Shown here in pieces: positions 40,702 through 50,300 of a DNA stretch of 64,000 nucleotides. Position 1 is the stretch's first letter, and the number at the start of each line of letters is the position of its first letter. The DNA is from Synechocystis sp. PCC 7509. GTDB taxonomy: Bacteria; Cyanobacteriota; Cyanobacteriia; Cyanobacteriales; Chroococcidiopsidaceae. The notes below the pieces were generated by a model, which was given only the letters and a program-made list of their open reading frames with translations, was not told the origin of the DNA and made no database searches. The DNA is taken from positions 3,794,324-3,858,323 of the forward strand of contig NZ_ALVU02000001.1 of NCBI RefSeq assembly GCF_000332075.2. Direction: 5' to 3'. The position numbers and the translations under genes are program-made.

Positions 40702-42717
40702 TTAGGTTTTAACAATTACCGCAGTTTTGGCAACTCCGTTAGTTTCGCTTTTAACTAAGGTTTCTCGAATCAAACGCGCGATCGCTTTACTCGCCAAACG
40801 CCCCGCAACTTGTCTCCCTATTTGCTGTACTCCTGGATTAGATAGCAATTGCGGAATTTGAGAACTAACTTTTGTCGCGTCAAAGCCGCGTGTTTCTTGC
40901 AAAATACTCCAAATGCGCTTGATATGTTCAAGGGTTTGTTCTTGTTCGATATTAGCGGGGGGAGTGGGGATAATTGCCATAGCGACAGGTTTAGCCCAAG
41001 GAGTATTAAATAAGCGATCGCGCAAATTGTTAGTAACACTATTCAAAGCGTCTTTACTCAAAGCATCTACGCTTTTAGCTAGTTCATCTATTAAGTTATT
41101 GCGAATTAAAGCCCCGCGTTCAGAAGACAAAAACTCTAAAGTCTCATCAAGTACCTTATTTAAGTTATATTCGTCACTGCTACGAGCATTTTTGAGCAAG
41201 TTTTCCAACCGATTCCAACGAAAACGTCCATCTTTAAACAGCAAATCCCGCAACGATTCCCGCAACTCTGGAGCAGGATCGGTCAATAATCGCTTAGAAA
41301 TATAAGGGTAGGCTTCGCTAAGGACTTTAAAGTTGGGGTCAATATAAATTGCAATCCCTTCTAACGTAACGAGACTTCGGATAATCAAAGCGTAGTAAGC
41401 GGGTACGCGGAAAGGATACTCATACATCAACGCTGACAATTGATCGGTAATGCTTTTAAAGTTTAATTCCGCCACACTAGCGCCTAAAGCATTACCAAAA
41501 ATCTGCGCCAAAGCTGGAATAATTGGCGTTAAATCTGTATCTGGTGTCAAAAAGTCGAGCTTTACATAATCACGGGCTAAACCTTCAAAGTCGCGGTTTA
41601 CCATGTGAACTACTGCTTCAATCAATCCATAGCGTTGATAGGGCTTAATTTCGCTCATCATCCCAAAATCTAAATAAGCTAATTGTCCGTCAGGAGTAGC
41701 TAACAAGTTTCCTGGATGAGGATCGGCGTGAAAAAAGCCATGTTCTAACAACTGACGCAAAGAACACTGCACCCCAACTTCAATAATGTATCTAGCATCA
41801 ATTCCTTGCGCGCGGATGGCATCTACTTGAGTTAGTTTAGTACCAACTACCCATTCCATCGTTAAAACGCGACGGTGGGTATATTTCCAATAGATTCTTG
41901 GCACGTAAACGTCTTTTAAGTGTCCGTAAAGCTTGGCAAATCGTTCGGCGTTTTCACCTTCGTTGATGTAGTCCATCTCCTCAAAGATGCGCTCGCCAAA
42001 CTCATCTAAAATTGCAACTAAATCGCTCCGCAAGCGTTTAATATTATTATTTGCCCAAGTTGCCATCCGGCGCAAAATATACAAGTCTACAGCAATAGTT
42101 TCTTGTAAGTCGGGACGTTGGACTTTAACCGCCACAACTTCGCCAGTTTTTAGCTTACCTTTGTATACTTGCCCCAAAGAAGCTGCCGCGATTGGTTCGG
42201 GTGACAATTCAGCATAAATGTTTTCTGGGCGATCGCCTAATTCTTCTTCAATAAACTGGTAAGCAATTTCATTTGCAAAGGGCGGTATCTGGTCTTGCAA
42301 GAGTGTCAATTCTTCCAAATAGGCGGGGGACACCAAATCGGGACGAGTAGACAGTGCTTGCCCGATTTTGATATAAGCTGGGCCTAATTTTGTTAATAAT
42401 TCTTTTAGCTGAACGGCGCGCTTTTGTTGATTGCGATCGCCTACTCCTCTTTTTTTATCCCCCCATACGCCCAGCGCAAAGCTTACAGAAGGAAATATAA
42501 CTGTAAAAATCCGTCCTAATACTTCTAGCGGTTTTTTTTTGTAATGGGCGGCTATGGCTTCCGGGTCATAGCGTAACAACTCTGGCTTAACTACTTCAAT
42601 TTCAGGTTCTAAGCTTTTATGCCCGTTTAAATCTGCCTCAAGTTCTGATGGTTTAACTAAAACTAATTGTCCTGGTGCATCAACTGGAAGCTCTACTAAA
42701 TCGTTCTTAACATTCAT
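40702..42717 (-). CDS. AarF/UbiB (ABC1) family atypical kinase
   Basis: A 671-residue protein of the UbiB/ABC1K group. The signature KxGQ motif is in YIKIGQALSTRPDLVSP, followed by the Ala-rich loop IAAASLGQVYKGKL, the Lys in VAVKVQRP, ERIFEEMDYINEGENAERF, the catalytic-loop HADPHPGNLL, and the metal motif YLDFGMM. ABC1 kinases support quinone or plastoquinone/tocopherol biosynthesis and homeostasis. The C-terminal ~200 residues form a helical region. It is convergent with the 146-residue gene and divergent from mnmG. Confidence 0.93.
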   Translation of the reverse strand: MNVKNDLVELPVDAPGQLVLVKPSELEADLNGHKSLEPEIEVVKPELLRYDPEAIAAHYKKKPLEVLGRIFTVIFPSVSFALGVWGDKKRGVGDRNQQKRAVQLKELLTKLGPAYIKIGQALSTRPDLVSPAYLEELTLLQDQIPPFANEIAYQFIEEELGDRPENIYAELSPEPIAAASLGQVYKGKLKTGEVVAVKVQRPDLQETIAVDLYILRRMATWANNNIKRLRSDLVAILDEFGERIFEEMDYINEGENAERFAKLYGHLKDVYVPRIYWKYTHRRVLTMEWVVGTKLTQVDAIRAQGIDARYIIEVGVQCSLRQLLEHGFFHADPHPGNLLATPDGQLAYLDFGMMSEIKPYQRYGLIEAVVHMVNRDFEGLARDYVKLDFLTPDTDLTPIIPALAQIFGNALGASVAELNFKSITDQLSALMYEYPFRVPAYYALIIRSLVTLEGIAIYIDPNFKVLSEAYPYISKRLLTDPAPELRESLRDLLFKDGRFRWNRLENLLKNARSSDEYNLNKVLDETLEFLSSERGALIRNNLIDELAKSVDALSKDALNSVTNNLRDRLFNTPWAKPVAMAIIPTPPANIEQEQTLEHIKRIWSILQETRGFDATKVSSQIPQLLSNPGVQQIGRQVAGRLASKAIARLIRETLVKSETNGVAKTAVIVKT

Positions 42718-42804
42718 GAATATATAACCGCACTACCGCGACCATTAAGTATTGTAACAAATTACTGCTATAAGTTGATTTTTACTCGGCTCTATTTTAT
42801 TGAA

Positions 42805-42826
42805 GGGGCGCAATGCATTGCGCCCC
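42805..42826. repeat. Palindrome copy 3 (22-bp core)
   Basis: GGGGCGCAATG and its complement without a loop, identical to the core of the 28-bp elements at 22935 and 37371. The outermost arm bases no longer pair. It lies between the divergent UbiB-type and mnmG genes, so terminator function is not obvious here. Confidence 0.8.
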
Positions 42827-42930
42827 TACTTATTCTCCCTTGCGGCGATCGCAATTTAGTCTAGCTGGAGATTGATTCCTACTCTTGGTTGTGCCTGGTT
42901 TAAAATTAAAAATAAGTCTCCTTTAGAAAA

Positions 42931-44838
42931 ATGACGCTCCCTGAATTTCAAGATACTTTTGATGTCATCGTAGTTGGCGGCGGTCATGCAGGCTGTGAAG
43001 CCGCCCTAGCCTCTGCCCGTTTGGGCTGTCGTACCCTATTACTTACTCTTAACTTAGACAAAATTGCTTGGCAACCTTGCAATCCCGCCGTCGGTGGCCC
43101 AGCTAAATCACAATTAACCCATGAAGTAGATGCTTTAGGCGGCGAAATTGGGAGAGTAAGCGATCGCACCTACCTACAAAAGCGCGTCTTAAACGCCTCT
43201 CGCGGGCCTGCGGTGTGGGCATTACGGGCGCAGACAGACAAGCGCGAATATGCCCAAGTAATGAAAGGGATTGTTGAAAACCAGGAGAATCTCACCATCC
43301 GCGAAAGTATGGTAACGGATTTAGTTATTGGCGCTAATGATGAAATAGTCGGCGTTGAGACTTATTTTGGTGTAGCTTTTCAAGCGAGTGCCGTTATTTT
43401 GACTACAGGGACATTTTTGGGCGGAAAAATTTGGGTAGGTAATAAATCAATGGCTGCGGGAAGAGCGGGAGAATTTGCCGCCGAAGGATTGACCGAAACC
43501 TTGAATAAACTAGGGTTTGAAACTGGAAGGTTAAAAACTGGGACTCCCGCAAGAGTAGATAAAAAGTCTGTCGATTACAGCAAGTTAGAACCCCAACCCG
43601 GCGATGAGGAAGTACGCTGGTTTAGTTTTGACCCTGATGTATGGGTAGAAAGAGAGCAAATGCCTTGTTATCTTACTCGTACTACTGCCCAAACTCACCA
43701 AATAATTAGAGATAATCTGCATTTATCCCCAGTTTACGGCGGTTGGGTGGATTCTAAAGGGCCGCGATATTGTCCCAGTATTGAAGATAAAATTGTCCGT
43801 TTTGCCGATAAAGAAAGCCATCAAATTTTTATCGAACCTGAAGGGCGCGACATTCCCGAACTTTATATACAAGGCTTTTCTACAGGTTTGCCCGAACCTA
43901 TCCAGTTGCAAATGCTGCGGACTTTGCCAGGATTAGAAAACTGCGTCATGCTACGCCCAGCTTACGCGGTGGAATACGACTATTTACCTGCAACCCAGTG
44001 TTATCCAACTTTGATGACCAAAAAAGTTCAAGGTTTATTCTGTGCGGGGCAAATTAACGGGACTACAGGCTACGAAGAAGCAGCAGCGCAAGGGATTGTG
44101 GCGGGAATTAATGCGGCGAAATATTCGCAACATCAAGAAATGGTGATTTTTCCCCGCGAACACAGTTATTTAGGTACATTAATCGACGATTTGTGTACTA
44201 AAGATTTAAGAGAACCTTACAGAATGCTGACAAGTCGCTCGGAGTATCGGTTATTATTGCGATCGGATAATGCCGACGAACGTATGACACCTGTAGGAAG
44301 AAAAATTGGTCTAGTTAGCGATCGCCTTTGGGAATTATTCACCCGCAAACAAGCTAACATTACCGCCGAAAAAGAACGGTTGCACTCAACGCGCCTTAAA
44401 GAACATAGCGATATTGCTAAATTAATTGCCTCAGACATCCAACAAGCAATCAAAAACTCAATTACTTTGGCTGACTTGCTGCGTCGTCCCGGCTTCCATT
44501 ACGCTAATTTGGCAACCTACGGACTAGATAACCCCACCCTTACCACCGCCGAAAAAGCAGGCGCAGAGATTGATATTAAGTATTCTGGTTATTTGCAACG
44601 CCAGCAACACCAAATAGATGCAATTTCCCGTCATGCCAATCGCCCGTTAAAAGAAGATTTGGATTACTCAACCATTGAAACTCTTTCTAAAGAAGCAAGA
44701 GAAAAACTATCTAAAGTCAAACCTTTAACTATCGGTCAAGCTTCTAGAATTGGTGGAGTTAACCCCGCCGATGTGAATGCTTTGCTTGTTTATTTAGAGT
44801 TTCGCGATCGCAAAGCACATTCAACCGTTTTAGCCTAA
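42931..44838 (+). CDS. mnmG: tRNA uridine-5-carboxymethylaminomethyl modification enzyme subunit
   Basis: A 635-residue FAD enzyme that with MnmE modifies U34 of certain tRNAs. Motifs are the dinucleotide fold [23 protein letters not shown] (key glycines at 16-21), [52 protein letters not shown], and [12 protein letters not shown]-terminal helical domain (about 550-635) contacts MnmE. The length is typical. It is followed after 26 bp by the TIGR04376 gene. Confidence 0.98.
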   Translation: MTLPEFQDTFDVIVVGGGHAGCEAALASARLGCRTLLLTLNLDKIAWQPCNPAVGGPAKSQLTHEVDALGGEIGRVSDRTYLQKRVLNASRGPAVWALRAQTDKREYAQVMKGIVENQENLTIRESMVTDLVIGANDEIVGVETYFGVAFQASAVILTTGTFLGGKIWVGNKSMAAGRAGEFAAEGLTETLNKLGFETGRLKTGTPARVDKKSVDYSKLEPQPGDEEVRWFSFDPDVWVEREQMPCYLTRTTAQTHQIIRDNLHLSPVYGGWVDSKGPRYCPSIEDKIVRFADKESHQIFIEPEGRDIPELYIQGFSTGLPEPIQLQMLRTLPGLENCVMLRPAYAVEYDYLPATQCYPTLMTKKVQGLFCAGQINGTTGYEEAAAQGIVAGINAAKYSQHQEMVIFPREHSYLGTLIDDLCTKDLREPYRMLTSRSEYRLLLRSDNADERMTPVGRKIGLVSDRLWELFTRKQANITAEKERLHSTRLKEHSDIAKLIASDIQQAIKNSITLADLLRRPGFHYANLATYGLDNPTLTTAEKAGAEIDIKYSGYLQRQQHQIDAISRHANRPLKEDLDYSTIETLSKEAREKLSKVKPLTIGQASRIGGVNPADVNALLVYLEFRDRKAHSTVLA

Positions 44839-44864
44839 AATATTTACTCTGAGGAGTCCTAAAA

Positions 44865-45437
44865 GTGGGATTATTTGATGATTTCAGCCGTTTTCTTGAA
44901 AGTCGTTTAGAAGAATTTTTAAAAAATAATCCTCACTTAGAGTTAGAAGCACTTTTAGAACAGTTGCGCGAACAGGAAGAAGATACTTTAAGGCTAATAG
45001 CTGAATTACAGTTGCAAGAAAAGCGCAGCCAAGATGAAATTCTCTCCAAAGCGCAAGATATTCAACGCTGGCATATTCGGGTAGAAAAAGCAAAAACCGC
45101 TAATAGGCTAGATTTAGCCGAAGCCGCCCAGCAAAGAGAAGCAACCTTACTAAGAGAAGGAAATCAACGATGGGGACAAATGCAAGGCATAAAAGAGCGC
45201 ATCACTCAAGCAAAAGAACTCCTAAAACGCATCCAGCAGCGCCGCCAAGAGGTGCAAACTAAAATAACTGAGTCTCAAGCAACGCGCAATAGTTACGGGG
45301 CTTCTCAGCGCCTAGAAACCGCCGGATGGAATCAAGCCCGTACACCCTACGGCGCACCAGATGATTTAGATGATGCTTTTCGCCGTTGGGAAACTCAAGA
45401 CGAATTAGAGCAGATGAAGCGAAATATGGGACGGTAG
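44865..45437 (+). CDS. TIGR04376 family coiled-coil protein
   Basis: A 190-residue, mostly helical, charged protein starting at GTG with GLFDDFSRFLESRLEEFL, which is the conserved start of the TIGR04376 family. The family is limited to cyanobacteria and has no known function. Long heptad-like stretches at 25-150 suggest a coiled coil; the last 30 residues (DDLDDAFRRWETQDELEQMK) are a conserved tail. It follows mnmG and is probably in the same transcription unit. Confidence 0.82.
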   Translation: MGLFDDFSRFLESRLEEFLKNNPHLELEALLEQLREQEEDTLRLIAELQLQEKRSQDEILSKAQDIQRWHIRVEKAKTANRLDLAEAAQQREATLLREGNQRWGQMQGIKERITQAKELLKRIQQRRQEVQTKITESQATRNSYGASQRLETAGWNQARTPYGAPDDLDDAFRRWETQDELEQMKRNMGR

Positions 45438-45439
45438 AA

Positions 45440-45646
45440 TTATTCGGGCTTTTTGGGATGTAGGAGCGCCAATACTTCATCTTTTAACGGCAACAAAAAG
45501 CCCAGGCGCTTATCTGTGTTAGAAGCCACTGCCAAAACTGCCCCGCCTAAAATATAAAAAGGCAGTGGTAAAGTTACATTTTGCGCCCATTGATAGAGTT
45601 CAGCGATCGCAAACAACACTAAAAAACAAGATAACCAAACTTTCAT
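45440..45646 (-). CDS. Small two-helix membrane protein, hypothetical
   Basis: A 68-residue protein with two hydrophobic segments (about 3-18 and 26-43) and a short polar C-terminus. No family recognised. It is convergent with the TIGR04376 gene, 2 bp apart, and its start lies 78 bp from the leader-distal end of the CRISPR array. Confidence 0.65.
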   Translation of the reverse strand: MKVWLSCFLVLFAIAELYQWAQNVTLPLPFYILGGAVLAVASNTDKRLGFLLPLKDEVLALLHPKKPE

Positions 45647-46411
45647 ATTGACAGGTGGGAAAGGTTTTGTTGAGCTTGTAAGCTCACTGTTGAAGATAAT
45701 AGCGGTATTTGACTGTAAGCTTATGTTTCAATCCCTGATAGGGATTTGGATTAATTGAAATTAGACGTTGGATTAGAGTTTTTCTACTCAGATTCGTTTC
45801 AATCCCTGATAGGGATTTGGATTAATTGAAATGATTGGGAGTTAGCCGCAATGCGATCGCGTAATGTTTCAATCCCTGATAGGGATTTGGATTAATTGAA
45901 ATAAAAGTTAAATGCGATCGCACATTTTTTAGAGCGGGTTTCAATCCCTGATAGGGATTTGGATTAATTGAAATCCCAACTTCCCGGTGGTTGCGCTCCC
46001 AAAATTAGTTTCAATCCCTGATAGGGATTTGGATTAATTGAAATAAGTTATACGAACCCCAGCGTAAATTATGCCGGTTTCAATCCCTGATAGGGATTTG
46101 GATTAATTGAAATAAAGAATGAAATTTTAATGAGTCAGGAGACAACAGTTTCAATCCCTGATAGGGATTTGGATTAATTGAAATACGGATCTCAAAAGCA
46201 ATCGGCAAGAATAACTGAAGTTTCAATCCCTGATAGGGATTTGGATTAATTGAAATTTGCTGCTATATCTCCCAAGCACAGTTTTAAAATACGTTTCAAT
46301 CCCTGATAGGGATTTGGATTAATTGAAATTTCGGCTGACTGCCCATTGATAACCCGTTTAACAGCAGTTTCAATCCCTGATAGGGATTTGGATTAATTGA
46401 AATAATTGATA

Positions 46412-47360
46412 TAGCGCTACGGGAACACGTTAGGACAGTGTTTAAAGGCGGCATCTACACAATCATGAAAGTTGTCAAATTCGTTCCACCGCTGCCGCAT
46501 CCAGTTCTTGAGTACAAACCACCAATGTTCGATCTTGTTCAAGTCTGGAGAATAGGGGGGAAGATACCATAACTCACATCCCGCCTCTGCTACAATCTCG
46601 TCAATTGCCTGGGAGTGATGAAAACTTGCATTGTCAATGACGATAACATCACCTGGTCGCAATTGAGGGATAAGACACTGCTCTAACCACATCTCGAATA
46701 AGTTACGGTTACAGGAACCCACAAATGTCATTGGTGCAAACACTTTCCCTTGGCGTAGTGCTGCGATCCAACTGACACGCTCAGTACGCTTACCAGGTTT
46801 GAGAGCATAGAAGCGTTGTCCAACCTCACAATAACCATAGGGATAGTCATCTCGGTTGTCAATCCCTGCTTCATCAACATAGATGATTTGAGCAGCAGAT
46901 AAGGTCTGTAGTTGCTCCTGAAATCCTTGACGTTTTAACTCATCCCGCTCTCGGTATCCATAGGTTTTTTTTTTCGACTTGAGCCAAGCTTACGCAAGGC
47001 ATCACTGATGTTCTGCTGACTCACCCCTTCGCCCCACAACACAGCCATTTGCCCTTGAGTCTTGCCTCCATGTTGCTTCGCAAATTCACGAAACCTCTGC
47101 CAATCACTGATTTTATGTCGATTTCCCTGTTGATAGTGAGTAATCGCTTGACAGTTGCCAGTTTGTTCCTTGCGCTTCAGCCATAGGTCGAGTGTGTTGC
47201 GACTAATGTGCAACATCCGGCTCACATCACTTTTGCGTTCTCCTCTCTCAACTGCTGCAATCGCCTTTTGGCGCAGGTCTTCACTGTAAGGGGCGGGCAT
47301 AGGTATTGTTTGATACTCTCGTTTTTCTATTATATGTCTTAATATGAATTTGTAGGGCTA
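46412..47360 (-). mobile_element. IS630-family insertion sequence inside a CRISPR spacer
   Basis: About 949 bp with imperfect terminal inverted repeats (TAGCGCTAC at the left, the complement of TAGCCCTAC at the right) and a TA duplication at 46410-46411 and 47361-47362, the IS630/Tc1 target. Removing the element and one TA leaves AATTGA-TA plus 26 nt, a 34-nt spacer of normal size. The transposase appears intact, so the insertion is probably recent and possibly mobile. Confidence 0.9.
46417..47300 (-). CDS. IS630-family transposase, two frames joined by -1 frameshift
   Basis: ORF A (46935-47300, 121 residues) starts MPAPYSEDLRQKAIAAVERG, a helix-turn-helix domain with HISRNTLDLWLKRK. It runs into a stretch of ten A on the minus strand (T at 46965-46974). 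A -1 shift there continues into ORF B, which reads TYGYRERDELKRQGFQ, then IIYVDEAGID (first Asp), VIVIDNASFHHS (second Asp), LPPYSPDLNKIEHWW (Glu) and stops at 46417. The full DDE triad is present only in the fusion. This A-run frameshift is known for IS630 elements. No other disabling mutation is visible. Confidence 0.88.
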
Positions 47361-50300
47361 TAGCAATCCAAGACTCCCCAAAGAAAAGGTTTCAATCCCT
47401 GATAGGGATTTGGATTAATTGAAATACTTGAATTAATCTCTGATTATTTGATAATTGGTGAGTTTCAATCCCTGATAGGGATTTGGATTAATTGAAATTG
47501 TAGGCGGTCAGGCTGCAACTATCGATATAGTAGTTTCAATCCCTGATAGGGATTTGGATTAATTGAAATAAATCCCAGTGTTTGGATCTAAGGTTTGACG
47601 CTCAATGTTTCAATCCCTGATAGGGATTTGGATTAATTGAAATTACCATGCATCCTTCTAATGCCGATATAGACAAGTTGTTTCAATCCCTGATAGGGAT
47701 TTGGATTAATTGAAATAATTGGCGCTGATGAATATCTCCCTGAGTTGCACTAAGTTTCAATCCCTGATAGGGATTTGGATTAATTGAAATCATTGGTTAA
47801 AGTCTTAGTAAAAATAGCACTGCCTGTGTTTCAATCCCTGATAGGGATTTGTAGTAATTGAAATTACCGTTATGTCTGGATGGAGGGCAGGCAGCTAAGT
47901 TTCAATCCCTGATAGGGATTTGTAGTAATTGAAATCAGGCTACGATTCTGGTTTCCCCGGCGCTGCACCTTACGTTTCAATCCCTGATAGGGATTTGTAG
48001 TAATTGAAATTTGCGCCGAAAGTAGGTAGCGTATCCAAGTCTAGAAGTTTCAATCCCTGATAGGGATTTGTAGTAATTGAAATGATTTTCTAATCTTGTA
48101 AAGGAATCAAAAGCAGAGGTTTCAATCCCTGATAGGGATTTGTAGTAATTGAAATGCTCATCTATTAATTCGGTATAAGGCGAAGAATTGTTTCAATCCC
48201 TGATAGGGATTTGTAGTAATTGAAATTTTCTGGTGTTCCTGCTGCTGCTATGGCTATAGCTCTGTTTCAATCCCTGATAGGGATTTGTAGTAATTGAAAT
48301 ACATTTATATGCTAAAAATGGCAATTGGGCATAGCGTTTCAATCCCTGATAGGGATTTGTAGTAATTGAAATTTTCCCGATGAAAGTTTATACAGTTCTT
48401 TTAGGTGATGTTTCAATCCCTGATAGGGATTTGTAGTAATTGAAATGCTGGAAAAGCCAGATTTAGCGTACTTTTTGCCACGTTTCAATCCCTGATAGGG
48501 ATTTGTAGTAATTGAAATTTGTTTTCTTCTCCACTTAAAATTTCTTTTGTACGTTTCAATCCCTGATAGGGATTTGTAGTAATTGAAATTAGAGTAGACA
48601 TTAATATTATTCCTAGATTTGCAAGTTTCAATCCCTGATAGGGATTTGTAGTAATTGAAATCGAACTTTTGCAGTATTATAGAAATCATGGATCTGTTTC
48701 AATCCCTGATAGGGATTTGTAGTAATTGAAATATTTTGGAATCCACGCAGATATGAATGTTCAAGGGTTTCAATCCCTGATAGGGATTTGTAGTAATTGA
48801 AATCAAGTAGTTTACGCGATGCGCTTTCGCTTGCTCGTTTCAATCCCTGATAGGGATTTGTAGTAATTGAAATAGTGCGATCGCGTACCTTATTTAATAA
48901 AGTAGCTGTTTCAATCCCTGATAGGGATTTGTAGTAATTGAAATTTGAATACGATCCATAATTACTGCCTCAATTATTTGTTTCAATCCCTGATAGGGAT
49001 TTGTAGTAATTGAAATCAACTATTGGCTATTCTGTAAATGCGGTTATCAATGTTTCAATCCCTGATAGGGATTTGTAGTAATTGAAATGCTAACGCGAGA
49101 CATAAAGACTTTTCATCAAAGCACGTTTCAATCCCTGATAGGGATTTGTAGTAATTGAAATGAGAATTACCCCTAGCCGGTAATTATCAAAAGTGCTGTT
49201 TCAATCCCTGATAGGGATTTGTAGTAATTGAAATCATATCGTCATGAGGCGAAATCGGAATATTATGCGTTTCAATCCCTGATAGGGATTTGTAGTAATT
49301 GAAATCATTTACTCTTTGTTTATTAGCAACAGCAAAGCTCGTTTCAATCCCTGATAGGGATTTGTAGTAATTGAAATAATATTGAATAGCTATTTGCTTG
49401 TTATCTTTGCCCTGTTTCAATCCCTGATAGGGATTTGTAGTAATTGAAATTTCCATTGGCTCAGTAGATGGAAAAAAGGGAATTGGTTTCAATCCCTGAT
49501 AGGGATTTGTAGTAATTGAAATACTCATGCCCCAAATGCAAGTTAGAGATATGCAGAGTTTCAATCCCTGATAGGGATTTGTAGTAATTGAAATCTTAAA
49601 AATTTTACAAGAAATCCAGGCGATCGCTTTTGTTTCAATCCCTGATAGGGATTTGTAGTAATTGAAATGCTTTTTTATAAGCTTTTTATTTGTACCTCAA
49701 AAAATGTTTCAATCCCTGATAGGGATTTGTAGTAATTGAAATAATCTTGCATACACTTCGTGGGATTGAATGCCTTTGTTTCAATCCCTGATAGGGATTT
49801 GTAGTAATTGAAATACACGAACATATATATAGATCGCGCGCGTGTATTAAGTTTCAATCCCTGATAGGGATTTGTAGTAATTGAAATATTAGCTATAACC
49901 CTTATTAATTACGCACCTTAAGTTTCAATCCCTGATAGGGATTTGTAGTAATTGAAATCTGTTTGCGGCCCAACTTGTGGTTCTGGCAATTGACGTTTCA
50001 ATCCCTGATAGGGATTTGTAGTAATTGAAATAGTAAACTAATGAGAAACAACAACCCAGCACACCACGTTTCAATCCCTGATAGGGATTTGTAGTAATTG
50101 AAATTTACAGACTTTTGGTGGTATTTCTTCAGTTAACAAGTTTCAATCCCTGATAGGGATTTGTAGTAATTGAAATCTGGAGTTACATTTTCATCGCATT
50201 GTATATCATTTAAGTTTCAATCCCTGATAGGGATTTGTAGTAATTGAAATTGGTAAGTATGGAGATAAGTTGGTATACAAAATCCGTTTCAATCCCTGAT

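Larger units (their letters stand above)
45725..47790 (-). repeat. Old block of 16 variant repeats at the leader-distal end
   Basis: Repeats 1-10 (45725-46403) and 11-16 (47389-47790), on either side of the IS, read TTTGGATTAATTGAAAT in their second half. All later repeats read TTTGTAGTAATTGAAAT. The two substitutions always occur together. The leader-distal last repeat is intact, not degenerate. Confidence 0.92.
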
